A DNA stretch of 13,695 nucleotides from Lentisphaerota bacterium (GCA_003552565.1 PUNB01000054.1:1-13695); one strand, 5' to 3'; shown: positions 7,073 through 13,557, counted from the first letter of the stretch. Notes: generated by a model from the letters alone, not told the origin. Numbers and translations are program-made.

Positions 7073-7804
7073 CTATTTAACAATAACCTCTTCGGCGCAT
7101 CCTTGTTGTTCCAGAAGTTTTTTCAATTTGGTCATGTAATCAGGCGTGGTGCGCTTAAGTCCGGCAAACTCATTGTCCGGCGTGTCCTCTCTGGGGATGA
7201 AGGTTTGCAGAATGTAGCGGGGGCACGGTTTTATAAGTTCTCCGATACTCAGTATCTCTGATTCTTCATGCACGGATTCTATCACGGTTGTTCGGAATTC
7301 ATAATCAATAGATGATTCCCTCAGCAAAGCAATGGATTCAACAATTTTTTCCGGGTGCGGAAAGCCGACAAAAACCGGATATCGCTCCAAGCTGCACTTG
7401 ACATCGATGGCCGCGTAGTCAATCATTGGAAGCGCCTGTTTCAGTACATCCGGCCGGGAACCGTTCGAGTCCAGCTTGACGAGAAACCCGAGATCACGAA
7501 AAAATTGAATCAGCTCCAGCAGTTCACTTTCCAGAATGGTCGGCTCACCGCCAGTGATGACGATTCCGTCCACCCATTGTCGCTGATAATCCTCACATGC
7601 CGTTCTCAGCTTCCCCCATGAGAGCCCCGGCCGCCGTTCCCGCATCAAGGCGGGATTATGACAGAACCCGCAGCGGAAATTGCAGCCCGAGGTGAACATT
7701 ACTCCGCTGTAATGACCGGGATAATCAATAAGCGAAGGGTTTTTCAGGTATCCGTAAACCGGCGACAGTGAATCAGCGGAGTTTGTGGTCTTGTTTGTCA
7801 TCAC
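7073..7804 (-). CDS. Radical SAM glycyl-radical activase, NrdG2-like
   Basis: This 243-aa radical SAM protein resembles the NrdG2-type activators of anaerobic (class III) ribonucleotide reductase. The 4Fe-4S cluster motif is C41-NFR-C45-GF-C48 in TSGCNFRCGFCHNPAL, preceded by the family-typical PSLIDYPGHYSGVMF. GGEP (85-88) binds SAM, and the DVK segment near 134 fits the activase fold. Such enzymes use SAM to place a glycyl radical on a partner; the expected partner NrdD is not in this window. Two starts are adjacent: GTG at 7804 and ATG at 7801. GAAAGA (7814-7819) serves as ribosome-binding site with 9 nt to the GTG. The leader is a 66-bp repeat shared with rsfS, and its spacing to the start codon favours the GTG. 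The gene appears to be monocistronic. It could instead activate another glycyl-radical enzyme. Confidence 0.88.
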   Translation of the reverse strand: MMTNKTTNSADSLSPVYGYLKNPSLIDYPGHYSGVMFTSGCNFRCGFCHNPALMRERRPGLSWGKLRTACEDYQRQWVDGIVITGGEPTILESELLELIQFFRDLGFLVKLDSNGSRPDVLKQALPMIDYAAIDVKCSLERYPVFVGFPHPEKIVESIALLRESSIDYEFRTTVIESVHEESEILSIGELIKPCPRYILQTFIPREDTPDNEFAGLKRTTPDYMTKLKKLLEQQGCAEEVIVK

Positions 7805-7810
7805 GGTGTA

Positions 7811-7876
7811 AGTTCTTTCTTAAAACGAATGGGTTGCTAATAGTTTTTTCTTAGATTTTGTGGGTAACAGCTTGGT
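7811..7876 (-). repeat. 66-bp leader repeat, copy 1 (radical SAM gene)
   Basis: The segment matches 12406-12471 at 63 of 66 positions, and the 55 bp at 7822-7876 are identical to 12417-12471. On the minus strand it contains ctattagcaacccattcg and ends with the ribosome-binding word GAAAGA, 6 nt before the GTG start of the radical SAM gene. The other copy sits at the same distance (5 nt) before rsfS. It may be a mobile or duplicated promoter/leader, or a conserved regulatory RNA; no standard -35/-10 pair is obvious. Confidence 0.85.
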
Positions 7877-7892
7877 TCCAGGTGTCATGACA

Positions 7893-7920
7893 GTGTCAGG
7901 TTTCAGGTGTCAGGTTTCGG
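7893..7920. repeat. Heptamer tandem repeat GTKTCAG x4
   Basis: The units gtgtcag (7893), gtttcag (7900), gtgtcag (7907) and gtttcgg (7914) follow in exact 7-bp phase. They lie just outside the 66-bp leader repeat. The same words recur at 10228-10248 and at 12470-12483, again beside the second leader-repeat copy. Confidence 0.75.
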
Positions 7921-7961
7921 GGTTACAGACCGACAAAGATAGTAGTTTAAGCGTAACCAAG

Positions 7962-8070
7962 TAAGTGTGAGACGAAGGGTGGGCTTAAGAGGGTGCTGAA
8001 GTGTTTAGAGAGAGGTGCCCCAATACACTTAATCGCTTTCTTAACCGCCACCCTTGTTCAAACACACTTA
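7962..8070. other. Long imperfect stem-loop in the gap between the glycosyltransferase and radical SAM genes
   Basis: Four nested complementary blocks line up: taagtgtg 7962-7969 with cacactta 8063-8070; aagggtgg 7975-7982 with ccaccctt 8048-8055; ttaaga 7985-7990 with tcttaa 8039-8044; and aagtgt 7999-8004 with acactt 8025-8030. The structure spans 109 nt and contains no ORF. It may be a structured RNA, a decayed MITE-like inverted repeat, or a terminator region for the glycosyltransferase gene that ends at 8189. No T-run marks a clear transcription end. Confidence 0.5.
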
Positions 8071-8188
8071 ACCGACCCGCTTAACCGACAGAAATGACTG
8101 TGAATTGAAACAAGCTGCCCGCTCAATTTGAAAAGTAACCTTCTTGCTTGTGCCATGACTCCGGGATGCCTGCCAGGAGAACAGCGGT

Positions 8189-10120
8189 TCATTGAAAAAC
8201 CAGCTGCAGAGCGGCTTCGTAGTCATCTTCGAAATGGGGGGAGGGGATTTCAGAAATCTTTACTCGGGTTCGATTGTAATGTCTTTGTTCGTCAATTACC
8301 AAATATGGCGCAGTGCCTTCTATCGCAGTCACTTTTATTCGCAGATCAATGCTTTCAGCGAATTTTTCATTCGAGTCATCCTGCAAGTGCGGTTGTGCCT
8401 TGAGGTCCAGTGGAACTTCCACCCATTGAACGCCTCTTCTGTCAGCGCTTCCCCGAGCTTCAATTTGACCCGCTGATTGATTGTCATGGAAGACATCGAT
8501 GGAAACTCTCCCGGCCGCCGGAAAAATCAGCGGCAGCCGCAGCTGCACGGGACGGCGATCCATAAGTTCCTGGACTGGAGATATGGAAAATTGTTTGTCG
8601 ATAATGGTTTCCAGAGGGGCAGGGGGGAATTCGAGCAGCCGCCAGCCGCCGAGAAACTCGGGACCATGATCATAAATGATTCTCTTTTCTTCGTCTTGCG
8701 CCAGAACGCCATGCGGACGAGCCAATCGGACCATACCGGTTTCCAAGTGATTTTGGTAAAGTTCAAACCCCCGCAGCACCAACAGGAGCGGGAGCAGAAG
8801 AACCAAGGCGAAGCGTGTGAGCTGGCTTTTGGCGCGGGGAGTCAGGCCGTAACGATGCCACAGTTTTATTTCTCCAATACAACGATGCAGAGCGTAACCG
8901 CAAAAAACGCACAGTATCGGCACAAGCGGCAGGCGGAAACGAGCGAGGATATAAAACAGCGCCGTCCCCGCCCAGTAGGCAAGGATTATATAAGCAGCAA
9001 AAAGCACGGGCGCCTGTCTTCGTTTTCCCGGGGTGGTCAACGCGAATCCGGTGCCGGCCAGCCCCAGGCCGGCCAACAGCCAGAAGTCCAGAAGAAAGTC
9101 CCGGTGAAGAAAGGATGAAGCACCGCCATCATGATCCAGGCTGACGTTGTTGGGTATTTCCATGGGCGCCCAGAAAAGCAGGGCCGCTCGCACTTTTAAT
9201 TCCGTCCAGGCCAAAGGTTCACGCGCGATCCACCTGCTTATCGAGCGGACCACGGAAATTCGTTCTTCACCGGTCCGTCCGGCCTTTTCCATCCAGGTTT
9301 CGTAAGTCGGCGGATAAAACAGTCCCCCTGGGGGCGCTTCCGGATTGTTGCCCAAGGCCAATACGGCTTCCGCGGCAGTGGAAGGGCCGGTCCAGCGGCC
9401 GGTGTGAGCCAGGTTGCGCAGAGAAAAAGGCAGCTGCACCAATGACATCGTAATAAGAAAGAACAATGCGTACTGAGTCAGCTTACGCCAGTTTCCCCAG
9501 TGCCGCCACGCCAGGACCGCCAGTAATCCCGGCAGCAGCAGGATTATATTGCCTCGAGTCAAATTGGCGCAGCCGAATATCAGCCCGAATAATCCCCAGC
9601 GGCGGCTTTCACCTTTGCAATTTTCCGTCGGGCGCTGAACTGTCCAGATCATCAGGGCGATGATTGCTGTCAGCCAGAAACTCTGCAGAATCGCCATCAA
9701 GGCAAATGGAGTGTAAAATATATGCATACGGGCGAAGGTAAGACACAGAGCGCCCAGCAGCCCGGCCCGCGGGCCGAACAGTCTTTTACCACTCCAGCCG
9801 ACCAGCCATACGGCGGCTCCCGCCAAGACGGCCTGAGGTATCGCCAGTGCCCAGGGAGATGAGCCGAATAATAAAATTAAAATCGGCAGAAAAACACTGT
9901 AATAGAAGGGTTGATAGTAGAATCGTTCAGGAAAATTTCCTTCCGTAACCGCCTCGGCCAAGCGCCAGTATGTATGCATGTCAGTGCCGGAGGGAGGAGA
10001 GACGAAGGAGGGGGTTTCCCGCAGCTGCCACAGCACCAGCAGCCTTAGAAAAATCGCCAGAAGCGTGATTGCAATCAGGATAAGGTTGAAATTGGCGCTT
10101 GTGAATGATTTCTGGTTCAT
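8189..10120 (-). CDS. GT-C family membrane glycosyltransferase (ArnT/PMT-like)
   Basis: This 643-aa polytopic inner-membrane protein probably transfers a sugar from a polyprenyl-phosphate donor to a substrate on the outer face of the membrane. The first membrane helix (about 12-31) is followed by the first external loop with SGTDMHTYWRLAEA. D47 is at the place of the GT-C catalytic acidic residue. More hydrophobic helices follow at about 75-105, 118-160, 176-205, 216-235, 342-362, 371-393, 396-412 and 436-450. NLTRGN (187-191) and ARFRLPLVPIL (393-403) are family-typical. Residues about 460-643 form a soluble tail of mainly short, beta-rich segments. Acceptor and donor cannot be told from sequence. 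It starts with ATG at 10120 with no strong ribosome-binding site, stands alone between two repeat-filled gaps, and is not in a visible polysaccharide cluster. Confidence 0.85.
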   Translation of the reverse strand: MNQKSFTSANFNLILIAITLLAIFLRLLVLWQLRETPSFVSPPSGTDMHTYWRLAEAVTEGNFPERFYYQPFYYSVFLPILILLFGSSPWALAIPQAVLAGAAVWLVGWSGKRLFGPRAGLLGALCLTFARMHIFYTPFALMAILQSFWLTAIIALMIWTVQRPTENCKGESRRWGLFGLIFGCANLTRGNIILLLPGLLAVLAWRHWGNWRKLTQYALFFLITMSLVQLPFSLRNLAHTGRWTGPSTAAEAVLALGNNPEAPPGGLFYPPTYETWMEKAGRTGEERISVVRSISRWIAREPLAWTELKVRAALLFWAPMEIPNNVSLDHDGGASSFLHRDFLLDFWLLAGLGLAGTGFALTTPGKRRQAPVLFAAYIILAYWAGTALFYILARFRLPLVPILCVFCGYALHRCIGEIKLWHRYGLTPRAKSQLTRFALVLLLPLLLVLRGFELYQNHLETGMVRLARPHGVLAQDEEKRIIYDHGPEFLGGWRLLEFPPAPLETIIDKQFSISPVQELMDRRPVQLRLPLIFPAAGRVSIDVFHDNQSAGQIEARGSADRRGVQWVEVPLDLKAQPHLQDDSNEKFAESIDLRIKVTAIEGTAPYLVIDEQRHYNRTRVKISEIPSPHFEDDYEAALQLVFQ

Positions 10121-10170
10121 GTGAAAAACCGGAATGCCATGGTTGCAAGAAAATAAGGATCTGTCCTACA

Positions 10171-10218
10171 TTCGCATAGCCGCCGAAGCAAGGTGTCGGA
10201 TACCCCGCGGGAGAGACT
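10171..10218 (+). repeat. Dispersed hairpin element, degenerate copy F
   Basis: The copy keeps cgcatagcc at the left and ggataccccgcgggagagact at the right (10198-10218). The complementary left end (agtctc) has been lost. It lies directly upstream of the glycosyltransferase gene, on the opposite strand, and is followed 9 nt later by heptamer repeats. Confidence 0.45.
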
Positions 10219-10227
10219 TGTTGAATG

Positions 10228-10248
10228 GTTTCTGGTGTCAGGTTTCGG
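10228..10248. repeat. Heptamer tandem repeat GTKTCNG x3
   Basis: gtttctg (10228), gtgtcag (10235) and gtttcgg (10242) are in exact 7-bp phase, and gtttgtc (10249) may be a fourth, eroded unit. The unit is the same as at 7893-7920. Confidence 0.6.
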
Positions 10249-10302
10249 GTTTGTCAAGTCCTGAGGGGGTGTCTACAAATTTCTGAAAACCAATCTGCTG
10301 CT

Positions 10303-10323
10303 CCGCCGGGACAAGCCCGGCGG
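10303..10323. other. Strong GC hairpin
   Basis: ccgccggg (10303-10310) and cccggcgg (10316-10323) pair perfectly around the loop acaag. No T-run follows on either strand. It directly precedes the heptamer array at 10327. Its acaagcccgg resembles the left part of the hairpin element at 13558-13612. Confidence 0.6.
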
Positions 10324-10326
10324 GGG

Positions 10327-10389
10327 CATAGCCCCTAGCGCCTAGCCCCTAGCACCTAGCCAGTCTCCCTGAACACTGAACACTGAAAC
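10327..10389. repeat. Heptamer array, nine units in one phase with a change of unit
   Basis: Starting at 10327 the 7-bp units read catagcc, cctagcg, cctagcc, cctagca, cctagcc, then agtctcc, then ctgaaca, ctgaaca, ctgaaac. The phase is kept across the switch from CCTAGCN to CTGAANN. The array ends 5 nt before a hairpin element copy (10395). Confidence 0.75.
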
Positions 10390-10394
10390 CACGC

Positions 10395-10510
10395 AGTCTC
10401 ACATAAGCCCGACCGCCGGCGCGATGCGCCTAGCAATCCGGAGCTGGAAGCTCCGGCCACCATCTCGACCGCCGGTGCGATGCGCCTGATACCCCGAAGG
10501 TGAGAGACCT
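10395..10510 (+). repeat. Dispersed hairpin element, composite copy B+C
   Basis: The outer ends gtctc (10396-10400) and gagac (10504-10508) are complementary. The inner part is duplicated: cgaccgccggcgcgatgcgcct at 10410-10431 and again, with one change (c to t), at 10466-10487. The two inner hairpins are ggcgc-gat-gcgcc and ggtgc-gat-gcgcc; the change keeps pairing only as a T-G wobble on this strand. Between them sits a perfect hairpin, ccggagct-gga-agctccgg (10438-10456). The core gataccccgaagg follows the second hairpin. Confidence 0.65.
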
Positions 10511-10520
10511 TTAGATAACA

Positions 10521-10555
10521 TAATTTGTAATTCTTAATCCGTAATCTTTAACCCT
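10521..10555. repeat. Heptamer tandem repeat TAAYNNN x5
   Basis: taatttg, taattct, taatccg, taatctt and taaccct follow in exact 7-bp phase, beginning 10 nt after the right end of the hairpin element copy. The unit differs from the other arrays in the window but the period is the same. Confidence 0.75.
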
Positions 10556-10557
10556 GT

Positions 10558-10675
10558 GGACGACCGTATTACATGCGGTTCGCGGCTGACGCGGCTCCGC
10601 TCGCAAACGGACCCAAAGTACTGCGCACAGCCTGTCTGGCCACGCGCAAGGTGGTCAGATCCTCTCCCGGAGCTG
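10558..10675. repeat. Direct repeat, copy 1 (146-bp period)
   Basis: ggacgaccgtattacatgcg starts both copies. Positions 10558-10664 match 10704-10810 with 4 differences in 107 bp and no gaps; weaker similarity continues to 10675. Each copy contains a hairpin; here it is ctggccac-gcgcaag-gtggtcag, 8 bp with one G-T wobble. An open frame on the plus strand crosses both copies, but it has no ribosome-binding site and no recognisable domain. Confidence 0.9.
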
Positions 10676-10703
10676 CTTATGCGCCGCTCACCGGTACGGC
10701 CGA

Positions 10704-10821
10704 GGACGACCGTATTACATGCGGTTCGCGGCTGACGCGGCTCCGCTCACAAACGGACCCAAAGTACTGCGGGCAGCCTGTCTGGCCACGCGCAAGGTGG
10801 TCAAATCCTCGCCCGTAGCGG
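10704..10821. repeat. Direct repeat, copy 2 (146-bp period)
   Basis: This is the second copy of the unit at 10558-10675, separated from it by 28 bp. Differences are at 10749, 10772, 10773 and 10804, then several after 10810. It runs directly into a GC hairpin and a T-run on the plus strand, which would fit the end of a plus-strand transcript. Confidence 0.9.
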
Positions 10822-10846
10822 AGGGGATGTTCCCGGGCTGCTTTTT
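10811..10846 (+). terminator. Possible plus-strand terminator
   Basis: gcccg (10811-10815) pairs with cgggc (10834-10838), and two bases after tg the run of six Ts begins (10842-10847). It would end a rightward transcript of the duplicated 10558-10821 region, shortly before the convergent 3' end of the oxidoreductase gene (10874). The stem is short with an 18-nt loop, so this is tentative. Confidence 0.35.
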
Positions 10847-10873
10847 TGCTTGTCGCCAATTATTAAGTTCCGC

Positions 10874-11944
10874 TCAGGCCTCGGCTTTCTGCTGACATTT
10901 CAGGCACAGTTCAGCGGCTTTGAAAGTGTGTTCCTGGGTCATGGCGTTTTCGGTTCGGTGCAGGCAGTCGAGGATCAATTGGCCGAAGTAGGGGTAACCG
11001 ACTTGATCCTTGAGTTCCATGTGCTGTTCGCCCTCGCTGTTCACCAGGTACAGCTGATCGCCAGCTCGTTCGGTGCCGATGTCAACGTATTTACGCAGTT
11101 CAATGTAGCCGTCGGTGCCGAAAATAAAGGTTCTGCCGTCTCCCCAGGAACGCAGTCCGTCGGGAGTGAACCAGTCCACTTTGTAGTAGAAAGAAGCGCC
11201 GTTGTCAGCCACCAGAGAGGCCTCGCCGAAATCCTCCAGTTCTGGAAATTGCGGATGATTGACATTGGCCACCCTGGCATTGGTCACCTGTGCGTCTTTA
11301 GCGCCGGTGTAGTGCAGAAACTGCTCACACTGATGACTGCCGATGTCAGTCAATATGCCGCCGTACTTGGCCTTTTCGAAGAACCAGTCGGGACGTTTGC
11401 TCGGATCCCCCATGCGGTGCGGCCCGAAGCCGATAACCTGGAAAACCCTGCCGATGGCTCCGCGGTCAATGAGTTCACCAGCGAACATTGCGCATTCAAC
11501 ATGCAGTCTTTCGCTGTAATAAACCATATATTTCCGGCCGGTTTCGCGGGTCTTTTTGCGTGCCAGTTCGAGCTGATCGAAGGAAGTGAAGGGGGTTTTG
11601 TCGGTGAAATAATCTTTGCCGGCTTCCATCACACGAACACCCAGGGGGCCGCGTTCGCAGGGAACAGCGGCGGCGGCGACGAGTCGGATTTCCGGGTCGT
11701 TCAAAATTGCCTCGGGACTACTTACCGGTTCAGCCTGGGGAAAGCGCTTGGTGAAAGCCTCCACTTTTTTCGGATCAGGATCATAGACATAGCGCAGTTC
11801 GCCGCCGGCTTCGACAAGGCCGCGACACTGACCGTTAATGTGCCCGTGATCCAGAGCCATGGCGGCGAAAGGAAATTCGCCCGGTTTAACAACCGGATTC
11901 GGTTTTCCCTGAGGGGCGTAATTCATGCCGTCTGAAGAATTCAT
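10874..11944 (-). CDS. Gfo/Idh/MocA family oxidoreductase
   Basis: This 356-aa NAD(P)-dependent dehydrogenase probably acts on a sugar, sugar acid or inositol-like substrate in the cytoplasm. The N-terminal Rossmann half begins with FPFAAMALDHGHINGQCRGL (25-44), in which LDHGHING stands where most relatives have GxGxxG. YDPDPKKVEAF (54-64) follows the second strand. The active-site lysine is K116 in TDKTP, a variant of the family EKP motif. The C-terminal alpha/beta half has GGILTDIGSHQCE (195-207) with D200 and H204 at the usual catalytic Asp/His places. The ATG at 11944 is preceded by AAGGA about 10 nt upstream. It lies 42 nt after rsfS and may be cotranscribed with it, without any obvious functional link. 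The substrate cannot be told from sequence. Confidence 0.88.
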   Translation of the reverse strand: MNSSDGMNYAPQGKPNPVVKPGEFPFAAMALDHGHINGQCRGLVEAGGELRYVYDPDPKKVEAFTKRFPQAEPVSSPEAILNDPEIRLVAAAAVPCERGPLGVRVMEAGKDYFTDKTPFTSFDQLELARKKTRETGRKYMVYYSERLHVECAMFAGELIDRGAIGRVFQVIGFGPHRMGDPSKRPDWFFEKAKYGGILTDIGSHQCEQFLHYTGAKDAQVTNARVANVNHPQFPELEDFGEASLVADNGASFYYKVDWFTPDGLRSWGDGRTFIFGTDGYIELRKYVDIGTERAGDQLYLVNSEGEQHMELKDQVGYPYFGQLILDCLHRTENAMTQEHTFKAAELCLKCQQKAEA

Positions 11945-11986
11945 AATTGTTTTTTTCCTTATGTTTTCAATGTGTTTATTGCATTT

Positions 11987-12400
11987 TCAGAAGACCGGTA
12001 TCGGTTTATCATCCTCACCGTCTTCCGTCGCGCTGGCGTAGATGATTTCAGCGGTGTCCTGCCATAGATTTTCCAGTTCATAATAGCGACGCATAGCGGG
12101 CATGAACAGATGGATAACCAGGTATCCGTAATCGACAACAATCCAGCGACTGGCGGCGGAACCGTCGATATGTTGCGGCTGCCGCTGAAAAAGGGCCATT
12201 CTTTCTTCAATATGATCGGCCAGAGCCTTTAAATGCGGCTCTGACGTGCCTGTACAGATAAGATAAAAATCCGCCAGCATAGAGGATTCCTTGAGATCAT
12301 AAAGATAAATATCCCGGCCATGATGTTGGTCGCAGGCTTCGGCGGCGGCGCGGGCCGCTTCCAGTTCGCTGGACTTGTTATTCTGTGGGTGGGGTTCCAT
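11987..12400 (-). CDS. rsfS: Ribosome silencing factor RsfS
   Basis: RsfS (YbeB/Iojap family) binds ribosomal protein L14 on the large subunit and blocks joining with the small subunit when nutrients are scarce. The 137-aa protein shows the family pattern from end to end: DIYLYDLKESSMLADFYLICTGTSE (30-54), HLKALADHIEERM, then RWIVVDYGYLVIHLFMPAMRRYYELENLW (85-113). A short N-terminal helix and an acidic tail (ATEDGEDD) flank it. ATG at 12400 has GAAAGA (12409-12414) with an 8-nt spacer. That ribosome-binding site is part of the 66-bp leader repeat shared with the radical SAM gene. It follows nadD by 148 nt, a common gene order, but the gap with its repeat suggests separate control here. Confidence 0.94.
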   Translation of the reverse strand: MEPHPQNNKSSELEAARAAAEACDQHHGRDIYLYDLKESSMLADFYLICTGTSEPHLKALADHIEERMALFQRQPQHIDGSAASRWIVVDYGYLVIHLFMPAMRRYYELENLWQDTAEIIYASATEDGEDDKPIPVF

Positions 12401-12405
12401 AATTT

Positions 12406-12471
12406 AGCTCTTTCACAAAACGAATGGGTTGCTAATAGTTTTTTCTTAGATTTTGTGGGTAACAGCTTGGT
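12406..12471 (-). repeat. 66-bp leader repeat, copy 2 (rsfS)
   Basis: This is the partner of 7811-7876, with three differences near the ribosome-binding end and 55 bp identical. It ends 5 nt before the rsfS ATG. It occupies nearly half of the 148-nt nadD-rsfS gap and could let rsfS be transcribed or controlled independently of nadD. Confidence 0.85.
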
Positions 12472-12527
12472 GTCTGGTTTCAGAATTTTGGAAAAATCTC
12501 TCGATCACCCTAAAAAACTGAAACCAG
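12470..12527. repeat. Inverted repeat built on the gtttcag heptamer
   Basis: gtgtctg (12470) and gtttcag (12477) are heptamer units in phase. ctggtttcag (12474-12483) is exactly complementary to ctgaaaccag (12518-12527), giving a 10-bp stem with a 34-nt loop. It lies between the nadD stop (12549) and the rsfS leader repeat and might act as a weak nadD 3' structure; no T-run is present. Confidence 0.5.
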
Positions 12528-12548
12528 AATTCTGTAAGGAACCATTAA

Positions 12549-13244
12549 TTATTCATGGTCCTGATAAAGTTTGTGTTCTCGAATATATCGGGCGACGCTG
12601 TCGCAAACCAGGCCGCACAATGATTGTCTCTGCGATACAGTTTCCCGGATCATGGTGGCGGAAACAGGCATTTCCGGCAGATTGATGATTGAGCGGCGGA
12701 GTTTTTCGGCATTGCGCGGTCCGAAATGAGGCGCGAGCATGGCTGGAGAAGGGGGTTCAAAGCCGGGGCGCGGATAAACCAGAAAAGAATGGCGGTTGAC
12801 CAGTTCGCCGGCGCGATGCCAATTGGGTATATCCAGCAGACTGTCCATGCCGATAACGAAATGAATATCGGAGTCGCGAAACAATCGGGTCAGTGTTTCC
12901 AGCGTATTGATAGTATAGGCGGGCATCGACTCTTGGGCGAGTTCAATATCAGAGACGCTGATGCCGGGGTATTCTTCAACCGCCAGTTTCAACATAGCCA
13001 GTCGGTGCTCGGGTGACGCCATTAGACCTTCCTGCTTATGCGGCGGCGTTCCCGCCGGCACCAGCAGAACTTCTTCCGTCAATTTCTGGCGCAACAGACT
13101 GCCGGCGATGAACAAATGGCCGTTGTGAACCGGATCAAACGATCCTCCGAATACCGCCAGGCGCGGTTTGACCGGTCTTTCCGGCATCTCCGGAGAGGCT
13201 GGAGGAGTTTTTCTTATTCTATTGTTGTATGTGTCAAAAACCAT
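12549..13244 (-). CDS. nadD: Nicotinate-nucleotide adenylyltransferase NadD
   Basis: NadD transfers AMP from ATP to nicotinate mononucleotide, making deamido-NAD in NAD biosynthesis. The nucleotidyltransferase signature is GGSFDPVHNGHL (33-44), with both histidines of HxGH (H40, H43). PPHK (67-70) and the C-terminal SATMIR (195-200) are the other expected motifs. At 231 aa it is slightly long because of an N-terminal stretch (MVFDTYNNRIRKTPPASPE) not expected in the family. A second ATG at 13187 (MPERPVKPRLAVFGG) would give a 212-aa protein with a more typical start, but GGAG abuts that ATG directly and is too close to serve as its ribosome-binding site. Neither start has a well-spaced one. 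It is the first gene of the nadD-rsfS-oxidoreductase group. Confidence 0.95.
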   Translation of the reverse strand: MVFDTYNNRIRKTPPASPEMPERPVKPRLAVFGGSFDPVHNGHLFIAGSLLRQKLTEEVLLVPAGTPPHKQEGLMASPEHRLAMLKLAVEEYPGISVSDIELAQESMPAYTINTLETLTRLFRDSDIHFVIGMDSLLDIPNWHRAGELVNRHSFLVYPRPGFEPPSPAMLAPHFGPRNAEKLRRSIINLPEMPVSATMIRETVSQRQSLCGLVCDSVARYIREHKLYQDHE

Positions 13245-13318
13245 AATTTATTAATATAGCCTTTATGTTGAAACAGGCTAGTCGGGTGGAGTGTTTTTGT
13301 AAGGGGTACGGAATGGAG

Positions 13319-13336
13319 CCGCCCGGCCTCGGGCGG
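13319..13336. other. GC hairpin upstream of nadD
   Basis: ccgcccg (13319-13325) and cgggcgg (13330-13336) pair perfectly around gcct. No T-run follows. It starts the repeat-rich segment that fills 13245-13695, where no gene is visible. Confidence 0.5.
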
Positions 13337-13382
13337 TATAAACGGCGGCGGCCCGTCGTCTCCAGGTGGCCCGCGAAGTTCC

Positions 13383-13439
13383 ACGTAATACTGACCGACG
13401 GCATGAAGCGCCTGATACCCCGAAGGAGAGACTCTACGT
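13383..13439 (+). repeat. Dispersed hairpin element, copy D
   Basis: The core gcatgaagcgcctgatacccc is close to copy A and is followed by gaaggagagact (13422-13433). The left end no longer matches agtctc. Instead acgta (13383-13387) can pair with tacgt (13435-13439), a different outer stem. The inner hairpin is reduced to about 3 bp. Confidence 0.55.
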
Positions 13440-13451
13440 ACTTTTACACAT

Positions 13452-13528
13452 ACTCGTACACGCTAATCGTCATTATTTCTAACCCCGAAGATTTGAGTGT
13501 ACGAGTACGTGTACGATTACGGTACTCG
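13452..13528. other. Overlapping inverted repeats rich in cgtac/gtacg
   Basis: actcgtacac (13452-13461) is exactly complementary to gtgtacgagt (13497-13506). taatcgt (13464-13470) is complementary to acgatta (13513-13519), so the two pairings cross, as in a pseudoknot. A competing local hairpin is cgagtac (13502-13508) with gtactcg (13522-13528). It sits between two hairpin element copies; the function is unknown. Confidence 0.5.
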
Positions 13529-13557
13529 GATGACTGATAACCGATCACCGAGAGGAA

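Noticed and set aside
10479..10510. TPP riboswitch, suggested by gataccccgaagg
   Set aside because: The ctgatacccc word is only superficially similar; the conserved CUGAGA and second-stem motifs are missing and no thiamine gene follows.
10573..10818. Plus-strand ORF of 81 codons across the direct repeats
   Set aside because: It simply translates the two repeat copies, in different frames, and has no ribosome-binding site or known domain.
10791..10821. tRNA-like 3' end (ggtggtcaaatcctcgcccg)
   Set aside because: The T-loop lacks a base, the T stem does not pair properly, and no D or anticodon arm can be placed.
10850..11935. Long plus-strand open frame (361 codons) opposite the oxidoreductase gene
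   Set aside because: It is antisense to a clear Gfo/Idh/MocA gene, has no recognisable domain, and its length follows from the codon bias of the real gene.
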